DNA of 64,000 nt from Timonella corticicola (GCF_042683685.1 NZ_JBHUOP010000004.1:186001-250000); one strand, 5' to 3'; counted from the stretch's first letter, positions 16,944 through 26,425 are shown. Notes: generated by a model from the sequence alone, not told the origin. Program-made: numbers and translations.

Positions 16944-17936
16944 TCAGGCTTCTGAGCGGTACTGGTTCTCAGCGATGTACTGACGCAACGCGCGCTCATC
17001 GTCATCACTCAAACCCGCCAGACGCGGAGTGGGCCGATGATTCTCGTAGTCAAGTGCTGCTCGCAGGGTCTCCTCAAGCGGACGGATTCTCAATCCGTGC
17101 GCTTGCGCCGCACTCGTATCCAACGTGGCGGTGTATCGCCATTCGGGGTCATCAATCCAGAGTGGCAGAGACATAGGGCCAGCCCATGAACTTACTCCGA
17201 AGGCGGAGAGAATCTCTGGCTCGACGACTCGCGCCACCGCGGTGCTTCTCGTGATCTGACGCGACAACTCCAGTACCTCAGCAAGGCTGGTGGTCGATCC
17301 TGTGGCATTGAAGGTTCCGATGTGTTTTTGCTCTGCGCAGTCGATGAGCCATGATGAAAGGTCTGCAACGTCGATCAATGCCACGGGGAAGTTCGGATCC
17401 GGTACGAGCACATCATCACTGGTGGGGTGCGCGAACCGCCATGTGTAGTATCCCGTGCGTCCAGAAGAATCACCGTAGCCGCCGATCAATCCTGAACGCA
17501 CAATGGTAAGTGAGTCCGTGTTTCCTCGATAGATATCCTCACAGGCGGCTTTCGCTGCGGGATATTGGGCTGGTTCCGCCATGAAATCGCCATCCAGTGG
17601 AGAGCGCAACTGTGCGGACTCGTTCTGTTCCAAGACATTGGTCAGTGCATACACGCTGCTTGTCGAGACGAACACCCAGTGTTTGGCATTCAGATCTAGG
17701 ACTGCACGTCGGACGTGGATCGGGTGACACGTCACATCAATAATCGCGTCCCAGTTTCTGGAAGAGAAAGATTCGAGGGCAGCGTCTTGGTCTCTGTCGC
17801 AGCACACCAAGATTGCTCCGTCTGGGACGCGCCCATTTCCTCTTGCTGCGCAGGTAACACTGTGTCCGCGAGTTAGTGCTTCAGATGCGACTGCTTGACC
17901 TAGGAAAGCGGTTCCACCCAATACGAGGATCTCCAT
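16944..17936 (-). CDS. NAD-dependent epimerase/reductase-like protein
   Basis: An extended short-chain dehydrogenase fold begins MEILVLGGTAFLGQAVASEAL, the nucleotide-binding glycine motif. It then shows WDAIIDVTCHPIHVRR, WVFVSTSSVYA and AEPAQYPAAKAACE, where the expected YxxxK becomes YPAAK. It resembles CSP41-like actinobacterial reductases of unproven function. At 330 residues it has full length. The ATG at 17936 begins the fold directly; the frame is open further upstream but without homology. A nucleotide-sugar role is possible but unproven. Confidence 0.78.
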   Translation of the reverse strand: MEILVLGGTAFLGQAVASEALTRGHSVTCAARGNGRVPDGAILVCCDRDQDAALESFSSRNWDAIIDVTCHPIHVRRAVLDLNAKHWVFVSTSSVYALTNVLEQNESAQLRSPLDGDFMAEPAQYPAAKAACEDIYRGNTDSLTIVRSGLIGGYGDSSGRTGYYTWRFAHPTSDDVLVPDPNFPVALIDVADLSSWLIDCAEQKHIGTFNATGSTTSLAEVLELSRQITRSTAVARVVEPEILSAFGVSSWAGPMSLPLWIDDPEWRYTATLDTSAAQAHGLRIRPLEETLRAALDYENHRPTPRLAGLSDDDERALRQYIAENQYRSEA

Positions 17937-18282
17937 GAGACCAGTCTGACATGCTACGGAGGTCGTTATCTGTTCGCGGCGATACATGAATTCTAAACAT
18001 GTGAAAGTTCTTGCAATCCCACGAATTTCTGCGGCAGAAGTCGTCTCGCATGCGCTGTGGGAGAAAATGCGTGGCGCGCACGAGCATGTGCGCATACATT
18101 AGTGCTGTTAATCATCTGTGCCGACGCTGAGGGTCCACGCCACTGCGTTTTCGCCGTGTACGGGGTGAAAGCGGCCAGTTTTTCGGTCTGTTCACTGGAA
18201 TGTCAGAGGGCAGGCTTACTGTTGGTTGTTGCTTGGACTGTGTTCCGCTGCCGAGCCAGAACTTTTAAAGGATGTTTCTTCG
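17937..18282. other. Divergent intergenic region
   Basis: This separates the leftward reductase from the rightward ABC exporter and should carry both promoters. I found no clear -35/-10 pair or strong repeat. AAAGGA upstream of 18283 is the likely ribosome site of the exporter. Confidence 0.3.
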
Positions 18283-20016
18283 ATGCTTGTTCATCTGGTC
18301 CTGAAGCACTCCAAGCCCTACTGGGCTTGGATTCTTGCGGTGCTTTTACTACAACTTCTCACGACGATCGCAACGCTCTATCTACCCAGCCTGAATGCAA
18401 GGATCATCGATGTCGGCGTTATGAATGGCGATGTCGACTACATCTGGCGCACCGGTGGCATCATGCTTGGCGTTGCTTTTGTACAGGTTGTCACTGCAGT
18501 TGCCGCAGTCTACTTCGGTGCGAAGACCTCAATGGCGATTGGACGTGATCTACGCCGCGAGGTCTTCACCTCGGTCACCTCGTTCTCTGCGCAAGACGTC
18601 AATCGATTCGGTGCGGCAACCCTGATCACCCGTGGCACGAACGACGTCCAACAGGTGCAGATGCTCGTGCTGCTCGCCCTGAACTTCATGGTGTCAGCTC
18701 CGATCATGTGCGTTGGCGGTATCATCATGGCGCTCAAGGAAGACCCTGGCCTCTCGTGGCTCGTGTGGGCCTCGGTGCCACTGCTGCTCGTTGTAGTCGG
18801 TGTTCTCATCGTGTTCCTGATGCCGCTGTTCCGGCAGATGCAGGAACGCATTGACAGCATCAATGGAGTCCTGCGCGAACAGATCACCGGCCTCCGAGTG
18901 ATCCGCGCATTTACCCGCGAACCACACGAGACTCAGCGGTTTGAAGACGCAAACTCGAAGCTCACTCTCGTGGGTCTGCGGGTAGGTAACCTCTTCGTAC
19001 TGATGTTCCCGCTTATCGGAATGATCCTGCACCTGGCAACAGCGGCCGTTCTCTGGTTTGGTGGTCACCGCGTCGACTCCGGCTTGGTTGAAGTTGGAGC
19101 CCTGACCGCGTTCATGCAGTATCTGCTGCAAATCCTCATGGCAGTCATGATGGGTACCTTCATGGCGATGATGATTCCACGCGCTATGGTCTGTGCGGAC
19201 CGTATCGGCGAGGTGCTCAACACTGAACCGTCCATGAAAGACGCCACGGACGCGGGTTCAGCTACCCCGGCCAACGGAACCGTTGAGTTCCGTGGGGTAA
19301 GTTTCGGCTACGAAGGAGCCGAGGAACCAATACTGCAAAACCTGAACTTCACTGCGCGTCCGGGGCAGACAACCGCGATCATCGGGGCTACAGGTGCAGG
19401 AAAAACCACTCTGCTGAACCTTGTGCCGCGTCTGTACGATACCACCGAGGGAGAGGTGCTCATCGGTGGGGTGCCGGTCACCCAACTGACCCGTGAACAA
19501 CTCTCTCGATCAGTGGCGTCGGTTCCACAGCGTCCGTACCTGTTCTCGGGCACGATCGCATCGAACCTGCGCTTTGGCGCACAGGACGCAACCGAGGAAG
19601 ATCTGTGGGACGCCCTGACCATCGCTCAAGCCAAGGGATTTGTGGAGGCCCGTGAGGGTGCGCTGGAGTCCTCGATCTCCCAAGGAGGAACAAACGTATC
19701 CGGTGGGCAGCGTCAGCGCCTATGTATCGCCCGTGCGATTGCCGCGAATCCAGACATCTACCTGTTCGATGACTCGTTCTCAGCCCTTGACGTTTCCACC
19801 GACGCTCGCCTGCGTGCGGCTCTCGTGGAACCCACCAAGGAGGCAACTGTCATCATCGTTGCGCAACGAGTCTCCACCATCACAGGTGCCGATCAGATTC
19901 TGGTGCTCGAACACGGAGAGATCGTCGCTCGTGGCACCCACCAAGAACTACTTGAATCCTCGCCCACTTACCAAGAAATCGTTTCGTCGCAGTTGAGTGC
20001 GGAGGAGGTAGCCTGA
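18283..20016 (+). CDS. ABC exporter half-transporter A (degenerate catalytic site)
   Basis: Six transmembrane helices (residues ~15-300) are followed by a nucleotide-binding domain with Walker A GATGAGKTTLL (~368), signature VSGGQRQRL and Walker B DIYLFDDSFSALD. The residue after the Walker B aspartate is Asp instead of the catalytic Glu. This asymmetry is known in heterodimeric exporters such as TmrAB or BmrCD, where one site is non-hydrolytic. The partner gene overlaps by one base and has a normal DEATS. The complex probably exports lipids, drugs or peptides; substrate unknown. I chose the ATG at 18283 with AAAGGA upstream. Confidence 0.9.
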   Translation: MLVHLVLKHSKPYWAWILAVLLLQLLTTIATLYLPSLNARIIDVGVMNGDVDYIWRTGGIMLGVAFVQVVTAVAAVYFGAKTSMAIGRDLRREVFTSVTSFSAQDVNRFGAATLITRGTNDVQQVQMLVLLALNFMVSAPIMCVGGIIMALKEDPGLSWLVWASVPLLLVVVGVLIVFLMPLFRQMQERIDSINGVLREQITGLRVIRAFTREPHETQRFEDANSKLTLVGLRVGNLFVLMFPLIGMILHLATAAVLWFGGHRVDSGLVEVGALTAFMQYLLQILMAVMMGTFMAMMIPRAMVCADRIGEVLNTEPSMKDATDAGSATPANGTVEFRGVSFGYEGAEEPILQNLNFTARPGQTTAIIGATGAGKTTLLNLVPRLYDTTEGEVLIGGVPVTQLTREQLSRSVASVPQRPYLFSGTIASNLRFGAQDATEEDLWDALTIAQAKGFVEAREGALESSISQGGTNVSGGQRQRLCIARAIAANPDIYLFDDSFSALDVSTDARLRAALVEPTKEATVIIVAQRVSTITGADQILVLEHGEIVARGTHQELLESSPTYQEIVSSQLSAEEVA

Positions 20017-22046
20017 TGGCTCGCAAGAAAGAGGCGAAGAGAACCGCCGTTGACACTGTGGACGTCGACAACATCGAGATCGACGAGTTCGCGGATGCGG
20101 GTCAGATCGATGTGTGGGGCGAAGGCGCACCGCCACGGAAGGCAAAGCACTTTTGGCCATCGGCTAAGCGTCTTGTGGGGCTGCTCTCGCCTTACAAGCT
20201 CGGTATGTCGATCGTGTTTGTAACCGTTGTCGCAGGTGTGGTCCTTTCAGTTATCGCTCCGCGCATCCTGGGCCGTGCGGTTGACGTGATTGTTCAGGGA
20301 GTCGCCTCGAAGAACATCCCTGAGGGTACCGATGTCAACCAGATGATCGAAGGACTGCGTGCAGCCGGAGAGATCAATCAGGCTGAGTTCCTTGCGAAGA
20401 TAGACATCATCCCGGGGACAGGAATCAATTTCGAGCGGCTCGCAGAGCTGCTGCTGATTGTTCTGGGCATGTACCTGGTTGCATCGTTCCTGAACTGGTT
20501 CTCGGGGTGGATCTTGAACCGACTCGTTATGCGGGTTGTCTACAACCTGCGTAAAGACGTTGAAGACAAACTCAACCGCTTGCCCATCGGATACTTCGAC
20601 TCTCGCCAACGTGGAGATGTTCTCTCACGCGTCACCAACGACGTGGACAACATCCAAAACGCGCTGCAACAGGCAATCTCGCAGTTGATCCAGAGCGTGC
20701 TCACGGTTCTTGGAATCGTGGTCATGATGTTCGTTGTCTCGTGGCAGCTAGCGCTCATCGCGCTCATCGCGCTTCCGCTCTCGGGCGTTGTCGCTGGTGT
20801 CATCGGTACCAAGGCACAGGGCCTGTTCACCCGCCAGTGGAAGACCACCGGCGCACTGAACGGTCAGATCGAGGAATCATTCTCCGGCCACGAACTCATG
20901 AAGGTATTTGGCCGTGAAAAGGATATGGTCGAGCGCTTCAATGAGCGCAACGGCGACCTCTACGACGCCTCGTTCGGGGCACAATACGTGTCTGGAACGA
21001 TCTACCCGGTCATGAACTTCGTGTCCTATCTGTCGTATGTGGGTATCGCCGTTGTCGGTGGTCTACGCGTGGCATCGGGTTCCATGAGCCTCGGTGATGC
21101 AACCGCGTTCATCCAGTACTCGCGTGAGTTCACGCAGCCGCTTGGACAGATTGCCGGTCTGGCCAACATGCTCCAGTCCGGTGTGGCCTCGGCTGAACGC
21201 ACCTTTGAACTGTTGGACGCAGAGGAGCAAGTTCCAGATACTGCTACCGCAAACCTGCCAGATCGTACTGAGGGTCGCGTTGAGTTCAAGAACGTCACGT
21301 TCTCCTACGACCCTGATACATCTCTGATCGAAGACCTCTCGTTTGAGGCTCACCCAGGTCACACGGTTGCAATTGTCGGTCCAACGGGCGCTGGTAAGAC
21401 CACGCTTGTGAACCTTGTGATGCGTTTCTACGAGTTGAACGGGGGCTCCATCGAACTCGATGGCGTGGACATCACCCAACTCAGCCGCGCAGCGCTCCGC
21501 TCCAAGGTAGGCATGGTCTTGCAGGATGCATGGCTCTTCGGTGGAACCATCATGGAGAACATCCGCTACGGACGTCTTGACGCAACAGATGACGAGGTTA
21601 TCGAAGCGGCTCGGGCAACCTTCGTGGATCGCTTCGTGCGTGCCCTGCCAGACGGCTACGACACCGTGATCGATGAGGAGGGAACCAACGTCTCCGCCGG
21701 TGAGAAGCAGTTGATCACGATCGCCCGTGCGTTCGTTGCCAACCCGTCCCTGTTGATTCTCGATGAGGCGACCTCGTCTGTGGACACACGCACTGAACTG
21801 CTGGTCCAAAAGGCGATGGCGGCCCTGCGCGAAGACCGCACGAGTTTTGTCATCGCGCACCGTCTCTCCACGATTCGTGATGCTGACACGATCCTTGTGA
21901 TGGAGGAAGGGCGCATTGTCGAGCAGGGTAACCATGAAGAACTCCTGGCATTGGATGGCTCATATGCCCGCCTGTATAACTCGCAGTTCTCCGGTCCAAT
22001 GGGCGAGGAGCACCAAGAGGAGTCAGTAGGTCGCGTAGACACCTGA
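20016..22046 (+). CDS. ABC exporter half-transporter B (catalytically complete)
   Basis: This 676-residue partner of the preceding gene starts in the TGATG overlap at 20016. A charged N-terminal extension of about 60 residues precedes six membrane helices. The nucleotide-binding domain has Walker A GPTGAGKTTLV (~455), signature NVSAGEKQLI (a variant of LSGGQ) and a canonical ILDEATSSVD. In the heterodimer the degenerate site pairs a variant signature with the Asp-bearing Walker B of the partner, exactly the pattern seen here. A loop between the first two helices (residues ~95-140) is longer than usual. Confidence 0.9.
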   Translation: MARKKEAKRTAVDTVDVDNIEIDEFADAGQIDVWGEGAPPRKAKHFWPSAKRLVGLLSPYKLGMSIVFVTVVAGVVLSVIAPRILGRAVDVIVQGVASKNIPEGTDVNQMIEGLRAAGEINQAEFLAKIDIIPGTGINFERLAELLLIVLGMYLVASFLNWFSGWILNRLVMRVVYNLRKDVEDKLNRLPIGYFDSRQRGDVLSRVTNDVDNIQNALQQAISQLIQSVLTVLGIVVMMFVVSWQLALIALIALPLSGVVAGVIGTKAQGLFTRQWKTTGALNGQIEESFSGHELMKVFGREKDMVERFNERNGDLYDASFGAQYVSGTIYPVMNFVSYLSYVGIAVVGGLRVASGSMSLGDATAFIQYSREFTQPLGQIAGLANMLQSGVASAERTFELLDAEEQVPDTATANLPDRTEGRVEFKNVTFSYDPDTSLIEDLSFEAHPGHTVAIVGPTGAGKTTLVNLVMRFYELNGGSIELDGVDITQLSRAALRSKVGMVLQDAWLFGGTIMENIRYGRLDATDDEVIEAARATFVDRFVRALPDGYDTVIDEEGTNVSAGEKQLITIARAFVANPSLLILDEATSSVDTRTELLVQKAMAALREDRTSFVIAHRLSTIRDADTILVMEEGRIVEQGNHEELLALDGSYARLYNSQFSGPMGEEHQEESVGRVDT

Positions 22047-22056
22047 TCGGTACAAG

Positions 22057-22094
22057 AAAAGTCCTCACTCCCTTAACCGGGAGTGAGGACTTTT
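22057..22094 (+). terminator. Rho-independent-type terminator of the ABC operon
   Basis: A perfect 16-bp stem (AAAAGTCCTCACTCCC at 22057-22072, complement at 22079-22094) with a six-base loop ends in TTTT. It could also stop transcription from the opposite strand. Confidence 0.88.
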
Positions 22095-22189
22095 CCATAC
22101 ATACGGAGGCTGTGTGGCGTCGGGCTCCTGTGGACGAATTTGAGTGTGGCGCCTAGCTTGTCGAGCAGTGGCTAGCCGGCCTGGTCGGA

Positions 22190-22447
22190 TTAAGCCCGCA
22201 GCGACCAACGCCACTGGTCACTGCCTTTGGGCAGTTCAGTGGGTCCGGACAGGGTGCGGTGGCGGTTCTCCCACTGAGACCGTCCCACGATGTTGTCCTC
22301 GTGTGGGTCTTCACCACCAGCGATCGCGGCGAGCCCAGCGACGAGAGCCGCGACCTCTTCCTCATCGGGCGCACCAGAAATGACCGTCACTCGTGAGGCG
22401 GCAGCAAGTGCTGCAGCGAGAATATCTGCCTGGTTGGCTTCACTCAT
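22190..22447 (-). CDS. Acyl-CoA carboxylase epsilon subunit
   Basis: This 85-residue protein has the pattern VTVISGAPDEEEVAALVAGLAAIA and a Trp-containing basic tail (WRWSL). It matches the small epsilon subunits that sit next to actinobacterial carboxylase beta chains and bridge alpha and beta. It lies 48 bp downstream of the beta-chain gene on the same strand, so it is very probably co-transcribed. Confidence 0.82.
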   Translation of the reverse strand: MSEANQADILAAALAAASRVTVISGAPDEEEVAALVAGLAAIAGGEDPHEDNIVGRSQWENRHRTLSGPTELPKGSDQWRWSLRA

Positions 22448-22495
22448 GATGCTCCTCGAACGTTCCTCGGCGATTGCTCAGCAGGGCGGCAGCCA

Positions 22496-24073
22496 CTAGA
22501 GCGGAATGTTTCCGTGCTTCTTCTGGGGCAGCGATGCGCGCTTGGTTTTAAGGGCACGCAACGCCTGGACGATCTGCCGACGGGTCTCGTGTGGCGCGAT
22601 GACAGAGTCAACGTAGCCGCGTTCGGCTGCATCCCATGGGTTAACGATTGCCTCCTCGTATTCCTGGGTCAATCGTGCACGCTCAGCATCAACGTCGCCG
22701 CCAGCCTCGGCGACGGCCTTGAGCGCGCCGCGTTGCAGAATGTTGACGGCACCACCTGCGCCCATGACCGCGATCTGTGCGGTTGGCCAGGCAAGGTTGA
22801 TGTCCGCCCCGAGTTGTTTGGAACCCATCACGATGTATGCACCGCCGTATGCCTTGCGCGTGATGAGCGTGACCAGTGGAACAGTGGCCTCCGCATACGC
22901 AAAGATCAACTTTGCGCCGCGGCGGATGATGCCGTTCCACTCCTGGTCTGTTCCGGGTAGGAAGCCAGGTACGTCCACGAGTGTGAGGACCGGGATGTTG
23001 AAGGCATCGCAGGTTCGTACGAATCGTGCAGCCTTTTCGGCTGCGTTGATATCGAGTGTTCCAGCCATGGACATTGGCTGATTGGCGACGATTCCCACGC
23101 TTTGTCCCTCGACGTGCGCGAAGCCGGTAATGACGTTTTGTGCATACAGCGGCTGGACTTCAAGGAAGATGCCCTCGTCCACGATGTGCTCGATGACCTT
23201 GTGCATGTCATAGGGCTGTGAGTCGGAGTCGGGAACCAGGGTGTCGAGTTCGCGGTCGAAATCCGTGACCTCAACGTCTGCCGGCAGTGGGAATGCCGGT
23301 GGATCGGACAGATTGTTTTGGGGGAGGTACGACAGGAGCGAACGCACGTAGTCGATTGCGTCGTCCTCGTCAGCGCCCATGAAATGTGCGACGCCGGAGC
23401 GTTCGTTGTGGGTTTGGGCGCCGCCGAGTTCTTCAAAGCCGACGTCTTCTCCGGTGACTGCACGGATAACGTCTGGGCCGGTGATGAACATGTTGGAGGT
23501 TCCATCAGCCATGACGATGAAGTCGGTCAGGGCGGGGGAGTAGACCGCGCCACCTGCGCTTGGGCCGAGAATGAGGGAGATCTGTGGGATCACACCGGAT
23601 GCCGCAACGTTACGGCGGAAGATCTCGGCAAACTGGGTGAGGCCAGCAACACCCTCTTGGATGCGTGCACCACCACCGTCGGAGATACCGATGATGGGCA
23701 CACCTGTGCGTAGTGCGAGGTCCATGACCTTGGTGATCTTCTGACCGTGTACTTCGCCGAGTGATCCACCGAACGTGGTGAAATCCTGGGAGTATACGCA
23801 CACTTGGCGGCCATCGATGGTTCCGTAGCCTACGACCACGCCGTCGCCTGCGATGCGCTTCTTATCCAAACCGAAGTTGGTGGAACGGTGCTTGGCAAAG
23901 GCGTCGAGTTCCACGAATGAGCCCTCATCAAGCAGCGCATCGATTCGCTCGCGGGCAGTCTTCTTCTTGCGCGGATGTTGCTTCTCCTGCGCGAGGTCTT
24001 CATGCGCGGAAAGCTGTGTATTGCGCTCCGCGAGGTTTTCGATTTTTCCAGCGGTCGTCGATAGATCAGTCAC
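22496..24073 (-). CDS. accD: Acyl-CoA carboxylase beta chain (carboxyltransferase)
   Basis: This is a 525-residue carboxyltransferase with both crotonase-like halves: GISDGGGARIQEGV, LGPSAGGAVYSPAL, TGPDVIRAVTGEDVGFEELGG and ITRKAYGGAYIVMGSKQLGAD. It moves the carboxyl group from biotin to acyl-CoA. In the literature on Streptomyces PccB/AccB, the residue after GGAY (Asp in propionyl-specific, Ile in broader acetyl-accepting enzymes) controls acyl specificity; here it is Ile, so acetyl-CoA use is likely. The start is a GTG at 24073. The epsilon gene follows; the alpha chain is 10 kb away and BirA is encoded divergently next door. Confidence 0.92.
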   Translation of the reverse strand: MTDLSTTAGKIENLAERNTQLSAHEDLAQEKQHPRKKKTARERIDALLDEGSFVELDAFAKHRSTNFGLDKKRIAGDGVVVGYGTIDGRQVCVYSQDFTTFGGSLGEVHGQKITKVMDLALRTGVPIIGISDGGGARIQEGVAGLTQFAEIFRRNVAASGVIPQISLILGPSAGGAVYSPALTDFIVMADGTSNMFITGPDVIRAVTGEDVGFEELGGAQTHNERSGVAHFMGADEDDAIDYVRSLLSYLPQNNLSDPPAFPLPADVEVTDFDRELDTLVPDSDSQPYDMHKVIEHIVDEGIFLEVQPLYAQNVITGFAHVEGQSVGIVANQPMSMAGTLDINAAEKAARFVRTCDAFNIPVLTLVDVPGFLPGTDQEWNGIIRRGAKLIFAYAEATVPLVTLITRKAYGGAYIVMGSKQLGADINLAWPTAQIAVMGAGGAVNILQRGALKAVAEAGGDVDAERARLTQEYEEAIVNPWDAAERGYVDSVIAPHETRRQIVQALRALKTKRASLPQKKHGNIPL

Positions 24074-24227
24074 AGTTTCAAAGGCTAGTTGTGGATTTGC
24101 TAAAAGTCAGTAGCGCCATGCGAGCGGATTCGCGCTACGGATTGTGGGATATCTACAACCATGAATCGAACGCGAGGGGAGAGCGCAACTGTATTTATCG
24201 TCGTTAAGCGCTCTTTACCCTGAAAAC

Positions 24228-24294
24228 CGATGGGGTCAAAATGTTCCAACTGCACTGCTTAATTCAGTGCAGTTGGAACATTTTGACCCCATCG
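24228..24294. repeat. Long perfect palindrome (30-bp arms) between accD and birA
   Basis: Arms 24228-24257 and 24265-24294 are exact inverted complements around CTTAATT. The outer part of each arm is GATGGGGTCAAAATG or its complement, the same core that appears at 4799-4819. It lies between divergent genes, so a terminator role is unlikely. A MITE-like element, an insertion footprint, or a DNA-binding site is more plausible. Confidence 0.8.
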
Positions 24295-24398
24295 ACTGAA
24301 AGCTGCATGACGAGATCGGTGTGTCTACGCCTCCAGGATCACGGTGTTTGCACCACTAGAGAAGATGCAGCGATACAGGTATCGGGGACAATGGGGTA

Positions 24399-25283
24399 AT
24401 GCCAGAACCTCATGAACTGTGTCTTGATACCGCGCAACTGTTCACTGCCCTCGCGCAGGCGGGCGTACACCTGAATGGGATGAGCGTTGCGCAGGAGATT
24501 GACTCAACTAACACGACACTCGTACGTGAAGTCACGAAACTGCAGGCCAACAACTTTTTCTTCGAGTCAGACGAGCCTGATCAGTGGGCCGCGCCCGCCC
24601 TGCTCGCTACCGTTAACCAGACTGGCGGACGGGGTCGCACCGGACGTTCCTGGGACACCCCTACCGGAACGGCACTCACGTTCTCACTGCACCTCGAACC
24701 CGATGTGCCAGGTGAGAAGTTGAGTTGGCTGCCACTCATTGTCGGCAACGCCATTGCCCAGGTGGTGCGGGACGAGATCGGTATCGAGGCGCTGGTGAAA
24801 TGGCCCAACGACATAGTCGTGCGTTCCGGTGAACCGGACCTTGAGGGCTGGCTGGATCTGCGCAAACTCGGGGGGATTCTCGTGGAACGCGTCGGTGCGC
24901 AGTCCGTGGTGATCGGGGTGGGACTCAACATCACCCAAAAGTCCACCGAACTTCCGGTCCCGAGCGCAGCCTCCCTTGTCACACTCGGTTGCGAGGTGCC
25001 GGAACCGAACCGACTGCTTGCGGCTCTCGTGCATCGCATCATCGAAAGAGTCACCCGCTGGGAAGAATCGAACGGCGACACGAACCGCAGTGGCGTACGC
25101 AACGAGTCCGAGAATCTCAGCGCGACGCTGGGAGCGCTCGTTCGGGTCGATCTCGCAGATGGCGCTCAGATTACGGGAACTGCTCAGGCACTCGGAGACG
25201 ACGGTTCCCTCACGCTGTGGGCGGAAAACGGAAACTCGTATACCGTAATGGTCGGTGACGTGAATCACCTTCGTTTAAGATAA
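24399..25283 (+). CDS. birA: Biotin--[acetyl-CoA-carboxylase] ligase
   Basis: The catalytic core is visible as the biotinyl-adenylate loop GGRGRTGRSWDTP (~75-87), KWPNDIVV (~134), KLGGILVE and VVIGVGLNI, followed by the small C-terminal domain. It attaches biotin to the MKM lysine of the carboxylase alpha chain. There is no N-terminal winged helix, so it is a class I enzyme and not a repressor. It is encoded divergently from the carboxylase beta gene, a common actinobacterial neighbourhood. Confidence 0.93.
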   Translation: MPEPHELCLDTAQLFTALAQAGVHLNGMSVAQEIDSTNTTLVREVTKLQANNFFFESDEPDQWAAPALLATVNQTGGRGRTGRSWDTPTGTALTFSLHLEPDVPGEKLSWLPLIVGNAIAQVVRDEIGIEALVKWPNDIVVRSGEPDLEGWLDLRKLGGILVERVGAQSVVIGVGLNITQKSTELPVPSAASLVTLGCEVPEPNRLLAALVHRIIERVTRWEESNGDTNRSGVRNESENLSATLGALVRVDLADGAQITGTAQALGDDGSLTLWAENGNSYTVMVGDVNHLRLR

Positions 25284-25287
25284 CTAG

Positions 25288-26352
25288 GTGACAATTCCCA
25301 ACCACCAATCGGATGCGCAGCCGCGTGCCCTGAGAGACCCTCAAAATACTGCACGCGGCCTCGAAGAATCACTACTTCAAGGCGCGCCGATCTACACCGA
25401 AGCCGAACTGTGCGAAGCCACCGGCGCCACCTCCGCACAGGTCAACGACTACTGGCAGACGTTGGGATTACCGAACACCAAGAAGGAAGCCAGGGTTTTC
25501 ACCCAGGCCGATGCCGACGCGATCAAATCCCTGCTTGACCTGGCAGAGGCAGAACAGTTCGATCACCGTACCCTCACCTCGCTTATCCGCTCGGCCGGTC
25601 ACACGGCGGAACGTCTCGCGTTGTGGCAGGCCGAGGCGCTCGTTGAACACTACGCCCACAACTACGGCTGGGACGACGCCCGCGCACGCCAAGAATTTCT
25701 CTCCGAGTTTGAGCGCATGCATACTGTGTTTGCCCAGCAGATGGAGCACGCATGGCGGCGCCAGATGGCGGCACTCGTGGGACGCTGGTTCGTTGAGTTC
25801 GGTCCAGAGAAGGGCGTCACCCGTGGCCCGGGCCAGTTACCGCTACCGCGCGCGGTGGGGTTCGCTGATATCGTCTCGTTCACGTCGCAGACAGCGAAAA
25901 TGCGGTCCTCGGAACTCTCCGACTTCGTCTCCAACTTCGAGGCGGCGGCGCGTGACGTCATCACGCGCGCAGGCGGTCGCGTTGTGAAGACAATAGGTGA
26001 CGCGGTGCTTTTCATTGCCGACGATCCCCACACGGGTGCAGAAGTCGCCTTGGGCCTCGCGAACGCTGGGCGTAGCGAGGAGATGAAGGATCTGCCGCAG
26101 GTACGCGTCTCCCTCGTGTGGGGGCGTGTGCTCTCACGGTTTGGCGACGTGTTTGGAACATCCGTGAACCTCGCAGCCCGTCTATCTGACGAGGCGAAAC
26201 CCGGAACGGTCATGGTTGACCAAGATACAGCGGCGCTTCTCGCCGAAGACCCAAGTTTCGCCCTGATTGCACATGATGAGCGTGAGATCCAAGGACTTGG
26301 GTCGATTGCTCCCGTGCAACTTCAGCACGCGTACAAGCCTGGCCAGTCCTGA
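25288..26352 (+). CDS. Class III adenylate/guanylate cyclase with N-terminal HTH-like region
   Basis: The catalytic domain begins at about residue 188 with VGFADIVSFTSQ (first metal Asp), then RVVKTIGDAVLFIAD (base-recognition Lys and second metal Asp) and GTSVNLAARL (Asn and Arg of the transition state). All key residues are present, so cAMP synthesis is likely. Residues ~35-100 (YTEAELCEATGATSAQVNDYW) look like a MerR-type helix-turn-helix that may sense a signal rather than bind DNA. The GTG start at 25288 lies 4 bp after the birA stop, so the two genes are probably co-transcribed. Confidence 0.88.
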   Translation: MTIPNHQSDAQPRALRDPQNTARGLEESLLQGAPIYTEAELCEATGATSAQVNDYWQTLGLPNTKKEARVFTQADADAIKSLLDLAEAEQFDHRTLTSLIRSAGHTAERLALWQAEALVEHYAHNYGWDDARARQEFLSEFERMHTVFAQQMEHAWRRQMAALVGRWFVEFGPEKGVTRGPGQLPLPRAVGFADIVSFTSQTAKMRSSELSDFVSNFEAAARDVITRAGGRVVKTIGDAVLFIADDPHTGAEVALGLANAGRSEEMKDLPQVRVSLVWGRVLSRFGDVFGTSVNLAARLSDEAKPGTVMVDQDTAALLAEDPSFALIAHDEREIQGLGSIAPVQLQHAYKPGQS

Positions 26353-26404
26353 TCGGTCAGACTCTGCCCGAACAAACCCTGTTTGACCAAGCCCAGCCTG
26401 AACT

Positions 26405-26425
26405 AGCCCTGTCTGTTTGAGGGCT
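26405..26425 (+). terminator. Possible weak terminator after the cyclase gene
   Basis: AGCCCT (26405-26410) and AGGGCT (26420-26425) can form a 6-bp stem. There is no T-run, so support is weak. The surrounding 26353-26400 stretch has CCTG-containing imperfect repeats. Confidence 0.3.
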
